Assembly (NCBI GenBank): GCA_038503075.1
Contig: JBCAML010000021.1
Span: 620,001-684,000 of the forward strand
Direction: 5' to 3'
Source of the DNA: Gyromitra esculenta
Lineage: Eukaryota > Ascomycota > Pezizomycetes > Pezizales > Discinaceae
Length of the DNA: 64,000 bases
The notes beneath the pieces are model-generated. The model did no database searches. It was not told the origin of the DNA and worked only from the letters and a program-made list of their open reading frames with translations. Below, piece by piece: positions 48,372-61,189 of this stretch (positions within the stretch are counted from its first letter, which is position 1; each line of letters starts with the position of its first letter). The translations under genes were made by a program, and so were the position numbers.

Positions 48372-49985
48372 GTTGGGCAGGTCGATGTCGGTGTTAAAGG
48401 ATGGCATAAGGAGGTAGGCTAACTGTGCATCCCATGCATTGTTGCAATTGTCATTATCCACAATTCCTGAGCCCATTTTAGAGCTATTTGTTGCAATTTA
48501 GTTTTTCGTTAGGAAAATTGTTAGAAGAGGTCTTAATGGAATCATCCGCAAGCGTACATACATTCAACTCTCCAATTTGTGCACTCCTTTACCCGTTTCC
48601 TAATGCTTCTCAATACTTCCCGCTCACATATCTAAAAACAACCTCGGCGTAAGCGACTTCAACATTATATCTAGCTTTCCTATGAGGCGCATATATTCAC
48701 TGATTCGCTTATTGGTTCACTCCTACGCCCCCCAGGGCTGTAGGTGTACCAAATGACCACTCACAACAGGCATGGGGAACCCGAAAACGACTTTTGCTGG
48801 TAGTAATTTCTGTTTCGCCTTAATTTGGAACATCCGCGACTTGGCTGGCTAGCTCACATTTAAATTTTCGGGTTCTTTATGCCTGTTGCGAGTACATGTA
48901 TAGTACCCATTGGCATTTAAACGAGCCGAACTTTCTAGGAGCGCGGATTGACCTAATAGCTTGGTTACCAAGAGGTCATTCTTAAAGGCTAGAGATGGTC
49001 TATTGTACATTTACAGCTGCATATGCATAAAAATGCCGGAGGCTCGAGCTTCCGGGGAAGAATTTCTATACTGCAGCTTGAGCTCCTTTGGTCTATTTTC
49101 TGCGACGTTCCACACCCAGCCACTTCCATCACCAGTGTGAGCTCGTACAAGGATGTTGACAGAAAGTAATCGAGACTGGGTATGCATGAGACACGCTACA
49201 CGAAGGAACACGTCCATCCGCTCTTCTGCAGTCGGGATAGTACCATAATTTGGTTATTTTAACCTTAACTCTGGAGTGATGTCTATGGTTTCCCCGGGCC
49301 GGCTTCGACTGCCGCTGCAGATAATAGGAGATATACTCCATCCAATCCGAGACTTTGAACCCAGCATTTCTAGTCCTAAAAACCTGATCCCAGATCAGAA
49401 ACTGGGGACGATTTCTTTTGGGATTGTACAACAGAGGTCCCGAAGTCACAGAGTTTTGAGCGGAGGATCATGACCGAGGTCCAAACTAATACAGTTAAGT
49501 TATCCGCTAGACTCATTTACGTTACACGCAAGTGATCGTTCTTCTAAAGCTGACTGCCCAGCCTTACTATTGTCGATCACTATCTCTCAAGGGATTAAGG
49601 GTGTGGTACGGAAGGATTTCGGTAATTGACAGCGGATATCCGCACAAAAATCGCGTGCTAGGAGATTGAAATATTTCCCCAATGAACGAGCTTTTTAAAG
49701 CCCGACTTAGGTTCCCCGAAAATTCAAAGACATACAAAATCAAGTTTCTGTTGACGTTGAATATCATTAGCCGCTGAAACTGCAGAAATGAAACAGATGA
49801 TAGTTCCTAGATCTAACTGGCGACGAAGACACGTACGCATGGGATTCGGGCTAACTTTAGTAGGTATAGGTGTTTTTCTAGGAAAAACTGACCTCAGTTG
49901 TGGTAAGTAAAGGTTTTCTCGCCCAGCATAATCCATATCCACATATGTATATTACTATTGTCTAATACATAACTACATGCATATA

Positions 49986-50140
49986 CTCGGGTCGGGGAAT
50001 AAGTACCTGAAAGCTGGGAGTTTGAAGGCCAGAGTTTTTATTGAACAGATAATGGTCAAAGTCCGCCACTGTGTGATCTAGCAAATCAAACACCCCGATT
50101 TGCCTCCCCCAGTCTTCAGGTACTTATTCTCTGACCCGAG
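49986..50140. mobile_element. MITE with 35-bp terminal inverted repeats and TA duplication
   Basis: The element begins CTCGGGTCGGGGAATAAGTA and its right end reads, on the other strand, CTCGGGTCAGAGAATAAGTA. The inverted repeats continue through CCTGAA and CTGGG, about 35 bases with some five mismatches. Both ends are flanked by TA (49984-49985 and 50141-50142), the target duplication used by Tc1/mariner elements. At 155 bases it has no coding capacity and would need a transposase supplied in trans. No second copy was found in this window. Confidence 0.85.
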
Positions 50141-53100
50141 TAGGCATTTATCTGAGCATACGGTGCAGCCCGCCCTCAGTTACCAGTTAATTTGCTTCAA
50201 AAAACTAATACTGCTTTTTCTCCGTTGTGACCGTCTCACCAGAACCTGAGACAAGTAGATAAGCTGGCCAGCTACCACAGAGAATTACGATAGACACTCT
50301 CTGATGGGTTTTTCATACAATATACGTATCTCGCTGGCACGAAAAGTACATGTAGTTTGGTACACACGTACACATGTACGTACGCGTACGCTTTCACGGA
50401 CTAGACTTCTTATTTAAGAGGCAAATCCGAGTTTTCTTACAAAACCAAATCAGCCCCCAATTAATTAATAATTAGTAGCGTCTTTATCAATGTTTCAAAG
50501 GCTTCATTAGAAGCATTGGAAATCTGTCTCCGTAACATTAGGAACCCCGCTAATGCTGAGTTCATAAAGCCGGCCCCGATCTTCGGCACCAAACCGCTTA
50601 CCGCTTGGTGCAGCAAATGGGGATTTATATGAATTACCTGATCAGCAAATCAAATAGTAAGTATATCTAGCCCCTCATGTGCCATATATCCATTATGTCG
50701 CCTTCCCTCCTCCGGTTATGCCCGTCAGCCGTTTGTAGATCGTTGGTATCGAACGGTACCGCTCAGTTCCGCGCTGAAGAGTAGAGCGTGGTTATAAAGA
50801 TCACGGATCTAGACTGGGCCAGACATATATAAGCAATTAATCTAGATTGCTGAAACTAGATAGTTGATATGCGTAGCCACCTAACATCTATGAAACTTAA
50901 AACACTGTAAACCCCTATCCCCTAGATAATGGGCTAGCTCTCAGATAAAGGAGACCCTATATCGACCCTACCTAACCCCCGTTTTCAGCTGTGGGTACGT
51001 AAAAGACACTTGGATCAAACGTCTTGCTATTAGCCTTTGTCGTAGCTATATACGAATACGAAATCTATTAACACTGATTTGGTTTCAAGAATTTTGAGCC
51101 TACTCGAGTTCTTCAAAAACCGGACTATTACATTGAACGGTGCTTCTATGGCAGAACCTTATGTTTATTCGATAAGACCATGGCCAGTGAATTGAGCGGG
51201 CAATCGTTTTCATTATGATCAATATTTTCTCGCCATGCATGGTCTATGATATGCATGTCCTACGCTTCAGTTTCCCCGTATGAATTACAAGGCCAGAAGC
51301 GGTCCTCATGGACTTAACCTTGTGTTCAAAAGGCGGTCTAAGTGAGTAATTTCCAACCATAGTTATATATATCAATGAATAAAGTAATAGCTATAGATAT
51401 CGTGATAGATATCAACGACTACGCAGAGTAATCCATTGGGGTGCGATTTACTTTGTGGGTCACGAGTTATTATTGTTAGAGCCAGAGTTCAAGGCCTTTA
51501 CTATTGCTTTGTATTGTCCTTTCGCCTGTTATTTGTTCACTTACCTATATAGTGAACGGACTGGTCACCAAATAATAGATCTAGAGACCAGCGCTCCCTT
51601 GATCATGACCGTTCGAAAGTTTCTATCGATATATCACAAGGGCTTCGGCTATGGTACAAACACTGTCGAATAATTCACCGTTCTATATCAGATACAATCT
51701 CTTCTATTTAGGAATATACTGATTAGTTACATGTAGGTTTATAAGGCGGCTGGTTGTTAACAATGCGCGGTGGTACGTGCAGGCTAGAGGGGAAAAGCCT
51801 GGTAAACGAAAAGAATGCTAACGAAACTTTCTTTACATAAACGGCCAAGGGATGGGATCGGGACCATAAGTTTTGGCGGCTGTTACGTTGCTCTTGTCGT
51901 TCGGTCGGTCGAGCCCGTGAACCGAGTAAGCAAAAAAACAAAAACAAACAAAAGTAATGAAACAAAACAAAACAAAACCACGAAACGTCATTAGGCGTGT
52001 TTATTTGTACGCCATCAATGAAACTTTCGTTTACTGTCTCAATTCTTGGCTCAGTCCGTGCTCGGAAACGCGTGGAAAATCATTCAACCGTGGATGATTC
52101 GTCTGTACATATCCCCAACACGGTCCGACGTTCTCGGTTCCGCCGGATCTCCACGCTACGCCATAACGGGTCAGCCTTATGACGCAATTTACCGTTTTCC
52201 CTAACTAAAACCTCGTTTCATCGCAGATCTAGTGCGAGCATTTTGCTTACTTTTCTTCATCCGAGGGATGAATAAACAGTACGGCTTTCTAGTGCGCGAC
52301 GCTATTCCAGTAGTGCATCAATCTCCCTGAAAGCCTTTAGCTAATGGGAGTAAGACGCATACACGCGTATATGGTAGATTAGAGTCCATGAATTCACGAT
52401 AACTACATTTAAGGGCTTGTGAGATCCTTCGATGCGTCTTAAGTTCAAGACACTAACGCAGATAAGCCCATTTAGTCCATGATTGAAAAAGGTTCCTGAG
52501 AAGGTATTTAAATTGATGCAATCCGATCAAGCCACCAAGAAGTTTTATGCGAACAACGCGCTGGTTTCCCTGTTTGTTTACTACATAACTAACCTTCATG
52601 CAAGTGTCTTGAAAAGGCCGGGTGTCACAAGAATCGCAACAGACTTTTCTCAAGCTTGTGATTAAAAATGTCTCTCGTTCGAAGGGAAACATCGTCTAAA
52701 TACAATCCTCAGTGCAATCACGACTATGCTAGGTGATAGCTATTTAGAAATCCATCAAGTTTATCGAGGACCGAATTCTTGATATCGAGTCTTGGCGTTG
52801 TGGGTCGTTGTTATGACAGTCCTCCGTCGCCACTGGCCGCATCGACTCACCCACTTCAAACACCGCGTCCGCCGCCATCACCGTGTCTACTACTGCAGCC
52901 AGCCTTTGCCCACCACCACCACGACGGCCCCAACGACACTACTAACCACCACCGTGAACAGCACACACCTCATCTCATCGCCCGCTTTGACGTCTTTCTG
53001 CTCTAAGCTCAACTGTCTACAGACCCGTTCCTCCCCGCCGTAAGTCCGCTCTCTTTCGATGTCTGATGTCTGATGTTTCGTTTCGTGTCTTCGCGTACAG

Positions 53101-53284
53101 TGTTTCCCCACGTCGTGACGACACTTCCCGTTTACCCTGGCCGTGAATTGAACGTCACGCGTGATGCAATGCCGCTAACCCATGCAATCTACCCACAGTG
53201 ATAACCATCCACCACCACAACCCCCCACTCCCATACAAACAATCTCCCCCCAGTTCATCCCATAGAGACATCTCATATCCTACG

Positions 53285-55738
53285 ATGCCGCTCTCAACAC
53301 ATCGCCGCACTCGGGCACGTCGCACTGGTTCTACGCCGGATCATGAGCTTCCGGATTCATCTCCTTCGCGCCCGCGGAGCAAAAGACGCAAGGTAACTCC
53401 GCTGTCTTGCTCGCTCTTGAACACGCTGATCACAGGGATGGGTCAACTAAATGGATCATCATGACTATCATCCCCAAAATGCCATAGCCTTGCCGCAAGA
53501 CCATAATGTCCAAGTACCCATTGGCTAATTTTACCTCCATTTTAGCTCCAAGAAACTCAGGAACCTACCCCTCCATCACAGGCAGATCAAGTGAATGCTG
53601 TCATTGCCTCCTTGGCGATGCCAGATCCCAACCCTATGGTTGCTATCCAGCACGCCAATGATGAAAACTTCCGCCAAAATACCCAAGGAATCACCGCATA
53701 CGCCAAAGTTGCAGGTGCTAGTTGGACTTATTACGTGAAAGACTTGGTTGTTCGTATCGGCCGCCCGCCAGATGCGCGTGCAGCTGGTACTGCTGGATCA
53801 CCAACACCACCACCTCAATCAAAAGTTGAAGATATCGTCCATATAGACTTGGGGCCAAGCAAGCTGGTATCTAGAAACCATGCCACAATCAGCTACGATG
53901 CGAATGGACAGTACAGCTGGCGACTACATGTCGTGGGAAGAAACGGTCTCAAAGTCGATGATGAACCCTACAAGAAGGACTCTACGATTGTGCTTCGAAG
54001 TGGGAGTGTCATTGAAATTGGAGGTGTACAAATGATGTTTGTCCTTCCGGATACGGAAATCGTTATCGCCCAATCAGTCCTTCGCCGTTCAAAGCAGCCT
54101 GTATATCCTGCCGAGGATGAACTACAACTTCTACCAACTCAGAGCAACGAGTCGTCAACATATGATACTTCCGTGATGCCTTCGTCACAAAACGCAAGAC
54201 CTTCTTCATCCTCTCAACAGTTGCTACAGCCCGTTTCGGCCGATCCAGTCCTACAACCCGATGTTGTCGTAAAGAGAGAGAATGCTCCAGCATATCACCG
54301 CGGCCTTGTTCTTGAATCTACTGAAGATGTTGATTATGCCGATGATTCGATGAGAGAGGTCAAGCCACCCTTTAGTTATGCACTTATGATTGCACAAGCG
54401 ATTTTATCCAGCGAAGGGGAGCAGTTAACCTTGGCCTGCATATATCAATATATTCAGGACAAGTATGCTTTCTATCGTCACTCGAATATGGGTTGGCAGG
54501 TCAGCTATACCATTTACCCCCAAGTACCTAAAAAAATCATGCTAAAGGTATCGTGTAGAACTCTATTCGCCATAATTTGTCGCTCAACAAAGCATTCAGG
54601 AAGATCCCCCGTCGCACCGACGAACCAGGCAAAGGTATGAAATGGGAGCTTCTCCCAGAACATCGTGACGAGTACATCAAAAAGCTTCAGAAGCCTCCCA
54701 AAACTGGACCAAATCGTCAAAGCTCTATTCCAAACTCACCCTCTTCCCCCCCCAAACCTTTATCAAAAAGCACTACATCACAGCTACAGCAATCCGTTAG
54801 CCAACCGCTTTCCCAGAGCTCTGGTTCCCAAGGGCTAAGGTTGGAAGACCTGCAGGATCCTACCTTGAAGTACCCTACTATCAAACATTCCCCAAGATCT
54901 GTAACTCCCCCACCAATCACGTCGTATCGTGTTGCGCCTCTCGAAGCATATACTCCTGACCGTGGCTCAAGGCTTCCAACGCTCCCAACACTTCGCAATC
55001 AAGATAAACCGCTTTTAGATACCTCGATTAACGCCCATCATACCCGCCGGGCTAGTTTGGTTCAACCTGCGAATGTAAATGAAATGATTTCATCATCTCA
55101 AAATCATCACGCTCCATCTATCCACGGCGATATTCACACCATACCTCCTTCATCGCCATCACAACACTCCCCATATGCCGATGACAACCCGGCTGTAACG
55201 GCCATGACCCCAGCTCCGCAGCGGCAACATCCGAGACTTGCACCTCCGAGCACGGGGCAGCTTCCATCATCATATTTACCTACCTCATCTCCGGCACCGT
55301 TTTGGAAATATATCCATTTTGGGTCGACGCCCGCGAAGCCAAATGATTACAGCCCACTGAAAGATCTGCATAGCTCTTCGCCGCCGCCAGCCGCAGGACT
55401 CGATGGTGGAAGCGGGATGCATGGACATAGGGAATTAGGAAGCCCGCTGAAAGAGAGGGGGAGAGGATTTCGGTTAGGGGCTGGGCCGGAACTGGTACCG
55501 GATTTGAAGGAGGAGGATGATGAAGATGGTATGGGTGATTTACACGGGATTGATTTGACTAGGTATGTGTCGTTGCTGGATTATCTTTGTTTATCTTTCG
55601 TCCAAAATAATTACTAGTGTTCTTGCCAGCTTGGTGTGAATATCGAAACTAACCACTGTTGTTTTTTTCAGAGGGTTTGAGAAGATTGGTAAATTTCACA
55701 TGAATGGTAGAATCCATGAGAGTGATTGGGGAGCATAA
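53285..55738 (+). CDS. Forkhead transcription factor with FHA domain (Fkh1/Fkh2-like)
   Basis: Four exons (53285-53392, 53546-54499, 54559-55562, 55672-55738) encode 710 residues; the sum is divisible by three. A basic N-terminus (SRPRSKRRK) resembles a nuclear signal. The FHA domain (about 98-192) shows VVRIGRPP, the phosphothreonine-pocket SRNHATISY and NGLKVDDE. The forkhead domain (about 308-395) starts [14 protein letters not shown] and contains the recognition helix [13 protein letters not shown]. The second intron cuts the domain exactly before NSIRHN. The remaining 300 residues are Ser/Pro-rich and probably disordered, with several Ser/Thr-Pro sites. In yeasts this FHA plus forkhead pairing defines Fkh1/Fkh2, regulators of G2/M gene clusters and development; the same role is inferred here. 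The short last exon codes for 22 residues. Confidence 0.95.
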
Positions 55739-56461
55739 AAATCCGAGGATGAAGCTTTCGTCTGTATGTTGGTAGCTGATACGAAGCGATGAACTAACTG
55801 ATCGTATAACAAAACATAAACGAGGATCATGATGGGTAACATGGGTTGGAACGGCTTACAAAAAAAAACGGGTACCTGGTGATACGGTGAATCAAGCTGG
55901 GGGGATTTCTATTATATAACTTTTCGGGGATTTTAATTTACTTTCTTCTTTCTTTCGGTTGGTTTGAGATTTTGAGGGCTCTTATGGCGTTATTGTTATC
56001 TTTACTTGGATCCCGCCTGTGATTTAAGGAGGGCAGCTGCGCGCTACTACCTAACTGTCTGAGTTGGTGTCTGTGAGCTGCTAGACTCGCAGCTCTTTTT
56101 TTTTTAACTTCTACTGGCTGTATTTTTCTGGTGGCAGGAACCATAGGTCTTTTTATTTTCTCTTCCTCTACTAACGACTTATATGACTGATGGTTTTTTT
56201 TTTTTCCTTTGTCCTTTTCTTTCTTTCTTGAGGTTTCGGTATAAAATTTTGGGGTTTGCGGTTGGATACGTATGTTGGGTTTTTTTCTGGTTCGTGGGGA
56301 GACAGAAATTGAGACAGACTAGTACTTGTGATATTCCGATTGGATGGTAGGCGAAAGAAATTAGCAGCCTACTGGTCCAGTAGGCGATAATGCGCGGTAC
56401 TGTATCTCGGAGTCAAGAAAATAAAATATATGGAAAGAGACGACTCGTTTAAAAGGCTAAA

Positions 56462-56505
56462 GTGCAGGATGGAGTACAGGATGGGGTGCAGGATGGGGTG
56501 CAGGG
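56462..56505. repeat. 13-bp tandem repeat (GTGCAGGATGGGG-like), 3.4 copies
   Basis: A 13-base unit is repeated a little over three times with one or two changes per copy. Confidence 0.85.
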
Positions 56506-57283
56506 TCCCATTCACGAGCTTAATCATCGTTATATCAATCACGAAAGACCGCGTGAAAAAAACGATTTTTGTCAAGGCGCCAGATGTAAAGCCACGCGCG
56601 ATAGTTTCACATTGATTTTATTTACAATCTAGCTAATGATGCCTTCTTCGTATTTACCGTGAGATAACATTACATACATGTACTCCACCCATCTTGATCT
56701 GAAAGACGATGCAGCGGGCACCAATGAACTCAAAAGCGGGTTCATCTTGGGTAATGATATTGTACGTAAAGTCCGAGAATCTCCGAATATACGTACTATT
56801 TTGATACTGCTACATCGTATCTATCTTAATATTCCAATCTGCAAGACTATAACCGAGAAAGAAAAAAGAAAACCATGTTCCTTTTTTTTTCTTCCTCCCA
56901 CCACCCCCTCCCTTCTATTCAATGTGTGTTTTTCCGGTACCCTGGTTTGCGTTATTTTTTTTCCCCTCCAAGCTTGGAAACGTACCCCTAAACCTAAACT
57001 GAATGGAAAATCCGTCCAGAATAACACCCGCTATGACACGTGCTTACTGTTATCCCAAACTGCCGGGATTAACACATTACGAAGTGGGAGGAGGTATTAC
57101 GGGGGGGGAGGAGGGCTGGTTCCGAGACACTAGAAAGCTAAGGGCCGACCCGGCTTGAACGTTGAATATCTAACTAACTGCCTGGCATCGGTTTCGGGTG
57201 AGGTTGGGGTCTGTGCCTTTAGCGATACCAGTGTCTGGGCGGGTTGTTGTGTTCTATGATTGTAGACGGGAACGGGGTTTCAG

Positions 57284-57308
57284 GGGGAGGTGAGGGAGGT
57301 GAGGGAGA
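57284..57308. repeat. GGGAGGTGA tandem repeat
   Basis: Nearly three copies of a nine-base unit, G-rich on the plus strand. Confidence 0.8.
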
Positions 57309-57863
57309 TGAATGATAACGACAGCAGACAGACAGGCAGGCACGGAGAGTCAAGTGGGGGAACTATGTTACGAGAGTTCACGCTTTCGCTCGGAAGGGGG
57401 GAATTGACGTTGCTGTGGGGGAGAGGGCTGGGTGGAATAGGTATCCCGTGGTGGGAGGGCTAGAGATTAGAAGGCGTAGCGTAGGGATCCGGGGAACGGG
57501 GAGGCTGTTCCTACCGGTGCATAGGCTCGCTGACTGGGATGTTCGACCGAATCTCAGTTATCTCTGAGAGAACGTGGTCGCCAGGGTGCTGGGTGGAGCA
57601 ACGGATTGGACTTCTGTGCTTGGAACATTTAGTGGTGTTCTGAGGTCGTGCGATTTGGATTAAGGCTGGTTACGTTTGATCTAGGCTAGAGTTAGAGCAG
57701 CACCTCAGCACCTCAGCACCCAGCCTGCTCACCACGGCATGCCGAGGCTAGCAGCCAAGGTAGTGCAGGTGGGATGGGTTCATATATTATTAAACTTGTG
57801 CGCAATAAATCAGACCTCATAGTTCTGGCACTATGTGTTTGTTTCTCCTATGGGTGGGTGGTG

Positions 57864-57888
57864 GGTGGTGGTGGTGGTGGTGGTGGTG
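57864..57888. repeat. (GGT)8 microsatellite
   Basis: Perfect trinucleotide run in non-coding DNA. Confidence 0.9.
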
Positions 57889-58701
57889 CCCTGGTGGGTG
57901 TGCTGTCTGATAGAGAGATTGTAGGGGGTACGTCTGTGGTCAAATCTATCTCCTAGCGAAAATCGTGCTCAAATACCAGGGCCAAGATCTACTCTCAAGT
58001 CCCTTCGAGCACGGCAAATCCCCCAGAAAAGCAAAATAATAACGGGTGCAAGAAAATCCGTATGTAAAACAACAAAAGGAAATAACGCTACAGGCTATTT
58101 GAAGACACGATGTATGACGCCTCCATCATGTACATACATACTACTATCTAGAGTAGCAAGGCGTGGGTGTGTGCCACCACATAATATCTATATGGCAAGT
58201 ACATAAGTCAGAAAAGCCCGCGGACCAGTAATATTCCACGATTTCGCCATCATGTCTCGTCACTCGTTAAACTCCCGGCCCGGATTATACTTCCAGCCCT
58301 CCACGCCTTGTCTCTGCTGAGTGGGATGTTGGATGCTGTTTCGTTGCATGTATTCGGGTCTACGTTTCCCAGACAGAATAGGCATTGCTCCAAAAAATAA
58401 TTATCCTCAAAAATGCGATACCCCACTGGAAAAAATAAAATAAAAATAACCGTATAAAACATCATGCCATGCAATTCTAGACTCCGTCAACCCGCCCGTA
58501 TGATATTCCATGAAGCCCCACGCTCCGCCAAAAGAAACATGGAAAAATAAAATAAAATAAAAAAATAGACGCCGTAAAGTACAGAAAGCTCAAACGCCAA
58601 CACATATTACAAATATCAGCAAATGAAGAAAAGACAGCCCATGCGCCCGCTTACATTCACTACGCCAAACCCATAAACGAAATAGCGAAATAAAATCACA
58701 G

Positions 58702-59607
58702 CTAGAAACTGTCTGACAAGCCTCTAGGCTTTTTCGCTGGATGTGATTGCTTGCACTCCAGCAGATTGCTGTCGGAGAGCCGTCTTTTCAACGAGAACGT
58801 TTTCAGGAATGGCGGCTGGGCGAGAATGACAGTGGTGATGGTCGTGCTGGTGGTGGTTGTTTCGTTTTCCTTATCGTCTTGCTGCTCTGCCCCCAGCGGC
58901 TCTGTCTTGACGGATTTCTGTATCGAGACCGGTTGCTCTCTGGGTTCGTCTGGAACCTCGACTACCCGGCTTTCCAGCTCTCTATGGTTTTGCCTGTGGC
59001 TCTCCTCCTGTTTTGTCCGATGCTCTTCCTCCGCTTCGTCTTCTTCATCAAAGTCATCCTTGAGAACGTCAATCTCCTCCTCCAGCTCTTCTGACTTCAA
59101 CTCTAGCTCATTTAACCTGCTCTCGACATCCATACCTAACCTCTCTGTCCCACATAACCGTTCCTCTGCTTCTTCCATCCGCTCAGCCAACTCGGCCAGC
59201 TTGCTGTCTAGCCCTCGTAGCCCATTCATCATCCCCTTGAGCTCTGGCTGCCGGGCCGTTATCTCGTTCCTCTTCTTGGCGTTTTGGTCATCGAGCTCCC
59301 GCTCCAAGCGTGATATCCGGTTCATCAAAGAAGCATAGGCCCCGATAGTAAGAACCGTGGTGGGCGAGGATGGTGTAGGTGGCGGTGTAGGTTCTTGCGA
59401 GTGATAGCAAGCATGATGGCCACAGGCGCAAAGGTCCGCCGTATGTGGATTTGGCCAGAAATTCCGGCACTGACATCGTACGGATTGGGAGGCATTGAAG
59501 GCGAAGGGAGGTAATGGATCAGCATATACGACAAAGCCGCAGTCCCCTGTCGGGAGAAGTCTTCTAGGAGCCAAGACTATCGATTGTGGGTTGTAAGCGC
59601 GAAACAT
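58702..59607 (-). CDS. Unknown protein with Cys/His cluster and coiled coil
   Basis: A 301-residue single-exon frame from the ATG at 59607; the frame remains open upstream, but this Met begins the coding-like sequence. Residues 45-69 hold a compact Cys/His cluster: C45, C47, H55, C60, C62, H64, H65, C67, H69, including CQCRNF and CACGHHACYH, well suited to bind zinc. After a Thr/Pro-rich hinge comes a long charged coiled coil (about 88-210, RISRLERELDDQ and SRLNELELKSEELEEEIDVL). The tail is acidic, then Thr-rich, with basic patches (SLKRRLSD, PAKKPRG) that could be nuclear signals. I do not know a named family or function; the layout suggests a nuclear, self-associating protein that binds metal through its N-terminus. 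Confidence 0.75.
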   Translation of the reverse strand: MFRAYNPQSIVLAPRRLLPTGDCGFVVYADPLPPFAFNASQSVRCQCRNFWPNPHTADLCACGHHACYHSQEPTPPPTPSSPTTVLTIGAYASLMNRISRLERELDDQNAKKRNEITARQPELKGMMNGLRGLDSKLAELAERMEEAEERLCGTERLGMDVESRLNELELKSEELEEEIDVLKDDFDEEDEAEEEHRTKQEESHRQNHRELESRVVEVPDEPREQPVSIQKSVKTEPLGAEQQDDKENETTTTSTTITTVILAQPPFLKTFSLKRRLSDSNLLECKQSHPAKKPRGLSDSF

Positions 59608-61189
59608 GGTGCTTCTTATCAATAAGAATTTCTTGGGGCGATTTTTCTCGAACGCGTTGGGAGGGTTGCTATTCCGATAATCGAGTTTTTTTTTGACAGG
59701 GGAAGGCGCCGGGTATTTATCTCGCAGTCTTTCTCGAGTGATAATGCAAATCAAACCAAGCTGGACTTCAACCAGGACCTGGACGACGCAAGATAGATAA
59801 ATACCCTACATCATGTGGGGACCCTTTCCGGCGGGAACCCACAAGGATTTGCAGGTTGAAAAGGCAAGCATGGCCTATATCTGAAGAAACCCTCCGCGCG
59901 CGGGGGGATGGTGTGTGGATGCGTGGGCGGATGTGGTTCCCCTCGAGTGGGTCGGGCAAACCAACAAGGAATTTCATTGTCTGCTCCGTCTCTCGGACTT
60001 TCTCTCTGGCACATGAAGAGAGGCAAAAAAATGAGGATGACCCCCATGCCTCTCTCTTGCCCACCAGCCAGCAGAAAACTGGCAAACCACAAAAAAACGG
60101 GACGAGCCGTGGGGCCACACTATTTAGAGAAAAAAAAAGCAACAAGCAAGAGAACGCGAGAAAGCGGCGAGGCCATCCCACGTCAAACCGTCGGTCTATG
60201 AGCTTGCTTTTTTCCTTTTCCCATGCCTCTCCCCCCCTCGGCTTTGCGGACTCGTCTCGAAGCAGCAAGGCGCGGGCACCATCTCAGATTCGTCAAGGTC
60301 GTTGTAATCACTCCTCCCGATGCGTAAAGGTTTTGGGGTCTCTGGAGGGATCGCGCTGGGGAGTCTCCTTCCTTCCTAAAAAGCCAACTGCCGTCATGCA
60401 GCGAGATTGGCCGCTGTAAACAAGATAAGGAAAATTGGGGGGAAATTGTCCCACAGAAAAGCGACCCCAACCCCACCCCATTGTGATCTTCCCCCTCCCT
60501 CCCAGAAGTCTAGACTGAAAGTGACTTCGGGAGCTAAAGAAACCCTCCGTAAAACGGGGAAGAAAAAGAAAACGGTGCTACATAATCAACAGGGTATCTA
60601 CAAGGTCCCTGAGCTACTCTATCTAGAGTAACATTTCACGACAGAAAAGAACCCTGAAGTAAGACATTGGGAGGGGAAAACAACGGTTACTTTGGCGATC
60701 ACCAAAATACTCATATCATTCATCTTTTTTCTATGCTCGTAGGAATTTTTCGCATGCAAATACCAGAGCTGTCGAGAACGTGATAGCTCTAGCTCTCGAG
60801 CTCGCCCCCTTTCCGGAAAAACAAAACAAAAAGTTTCTGCATTACACGGCTATATGTACGCTATATCAAACGGAAGATAATAATAATATGAAAAAAGTAA
60901 CATAAAATCGCATGCAGCCCAGATCCCAGAATAATGGTGATGCCAACAGACGCTCGATTTTATCAATGAGTCTCCATCATACATAATGGATCCAATTCCC
61001 AAACAATTAAAAGTGATCCACTCACGCTTAGCACTCCCGCCTTTGCCCTCGTGGATGATTACTAAATGAGTTCTGTAAATTTCCCTATCCAATACGCCAC
61101 CGAAATATGAGACCTATGGTATCAAAATCTCAGTTTTGTCGTTGGATATCCTTTCCTCTCCTCTCTTTACTGGGCAAGTTCAATTATCG
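59608..61189. other. Intergenic, promoter of the coiled-coil gene
   Basis: No supported gene. Frames at 59768-60268 (minus) and 59856-60419 (plus) overlap each other in mixed phases and have no domain. A/G-rich blocks near 60120-60210 account for Lys/Arg-rich shadows. Confidence 0.45.

Larger units (their letters stand above)
40545..53284. other. Gene desert of 12.7 kb with mobile-element traces
   Basis: No frame passes as a gene over 12.7 kb. The longest frames (41045-41491, 43783-44241 and 43978-44325) have no recognised domains. The interval holds a MITE (49986-50140), simple repeats, and eight TACATGTA palindromes between 44926 and 51728. The last 500 bases (52780-53284) are rich in CCACCA and CT blocks and are probably the forkhead gene's promoter and leader. 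The base composition drifts towards A/T with many TA steps, compatible with decayed repeats, but no full element other than the MITE was identified. Confidence 0.5.
55739..58701. other. Intergenic, several minisatellites, no supported gene
   Basis: About 3 kb between the forkhead gene and the coiled-coil gene, which converge. Frames such as 56678-57133 are composed of low-complexity Lys/Phe/Pro runs and are not credible. Repeats at 56462, 57284 and 57864 are listed separately. TACATGTA occurs at 56675. Confidence 0.5.

Noticed and set aside
59768..60268. 166-codon minus-strand frame upstream of the coiled-coil gene
   Set aside because: Overlaps a 187-codon frame on the other strand; low-complexity Phe/Leu/Ser content; most likely promoter DNA.
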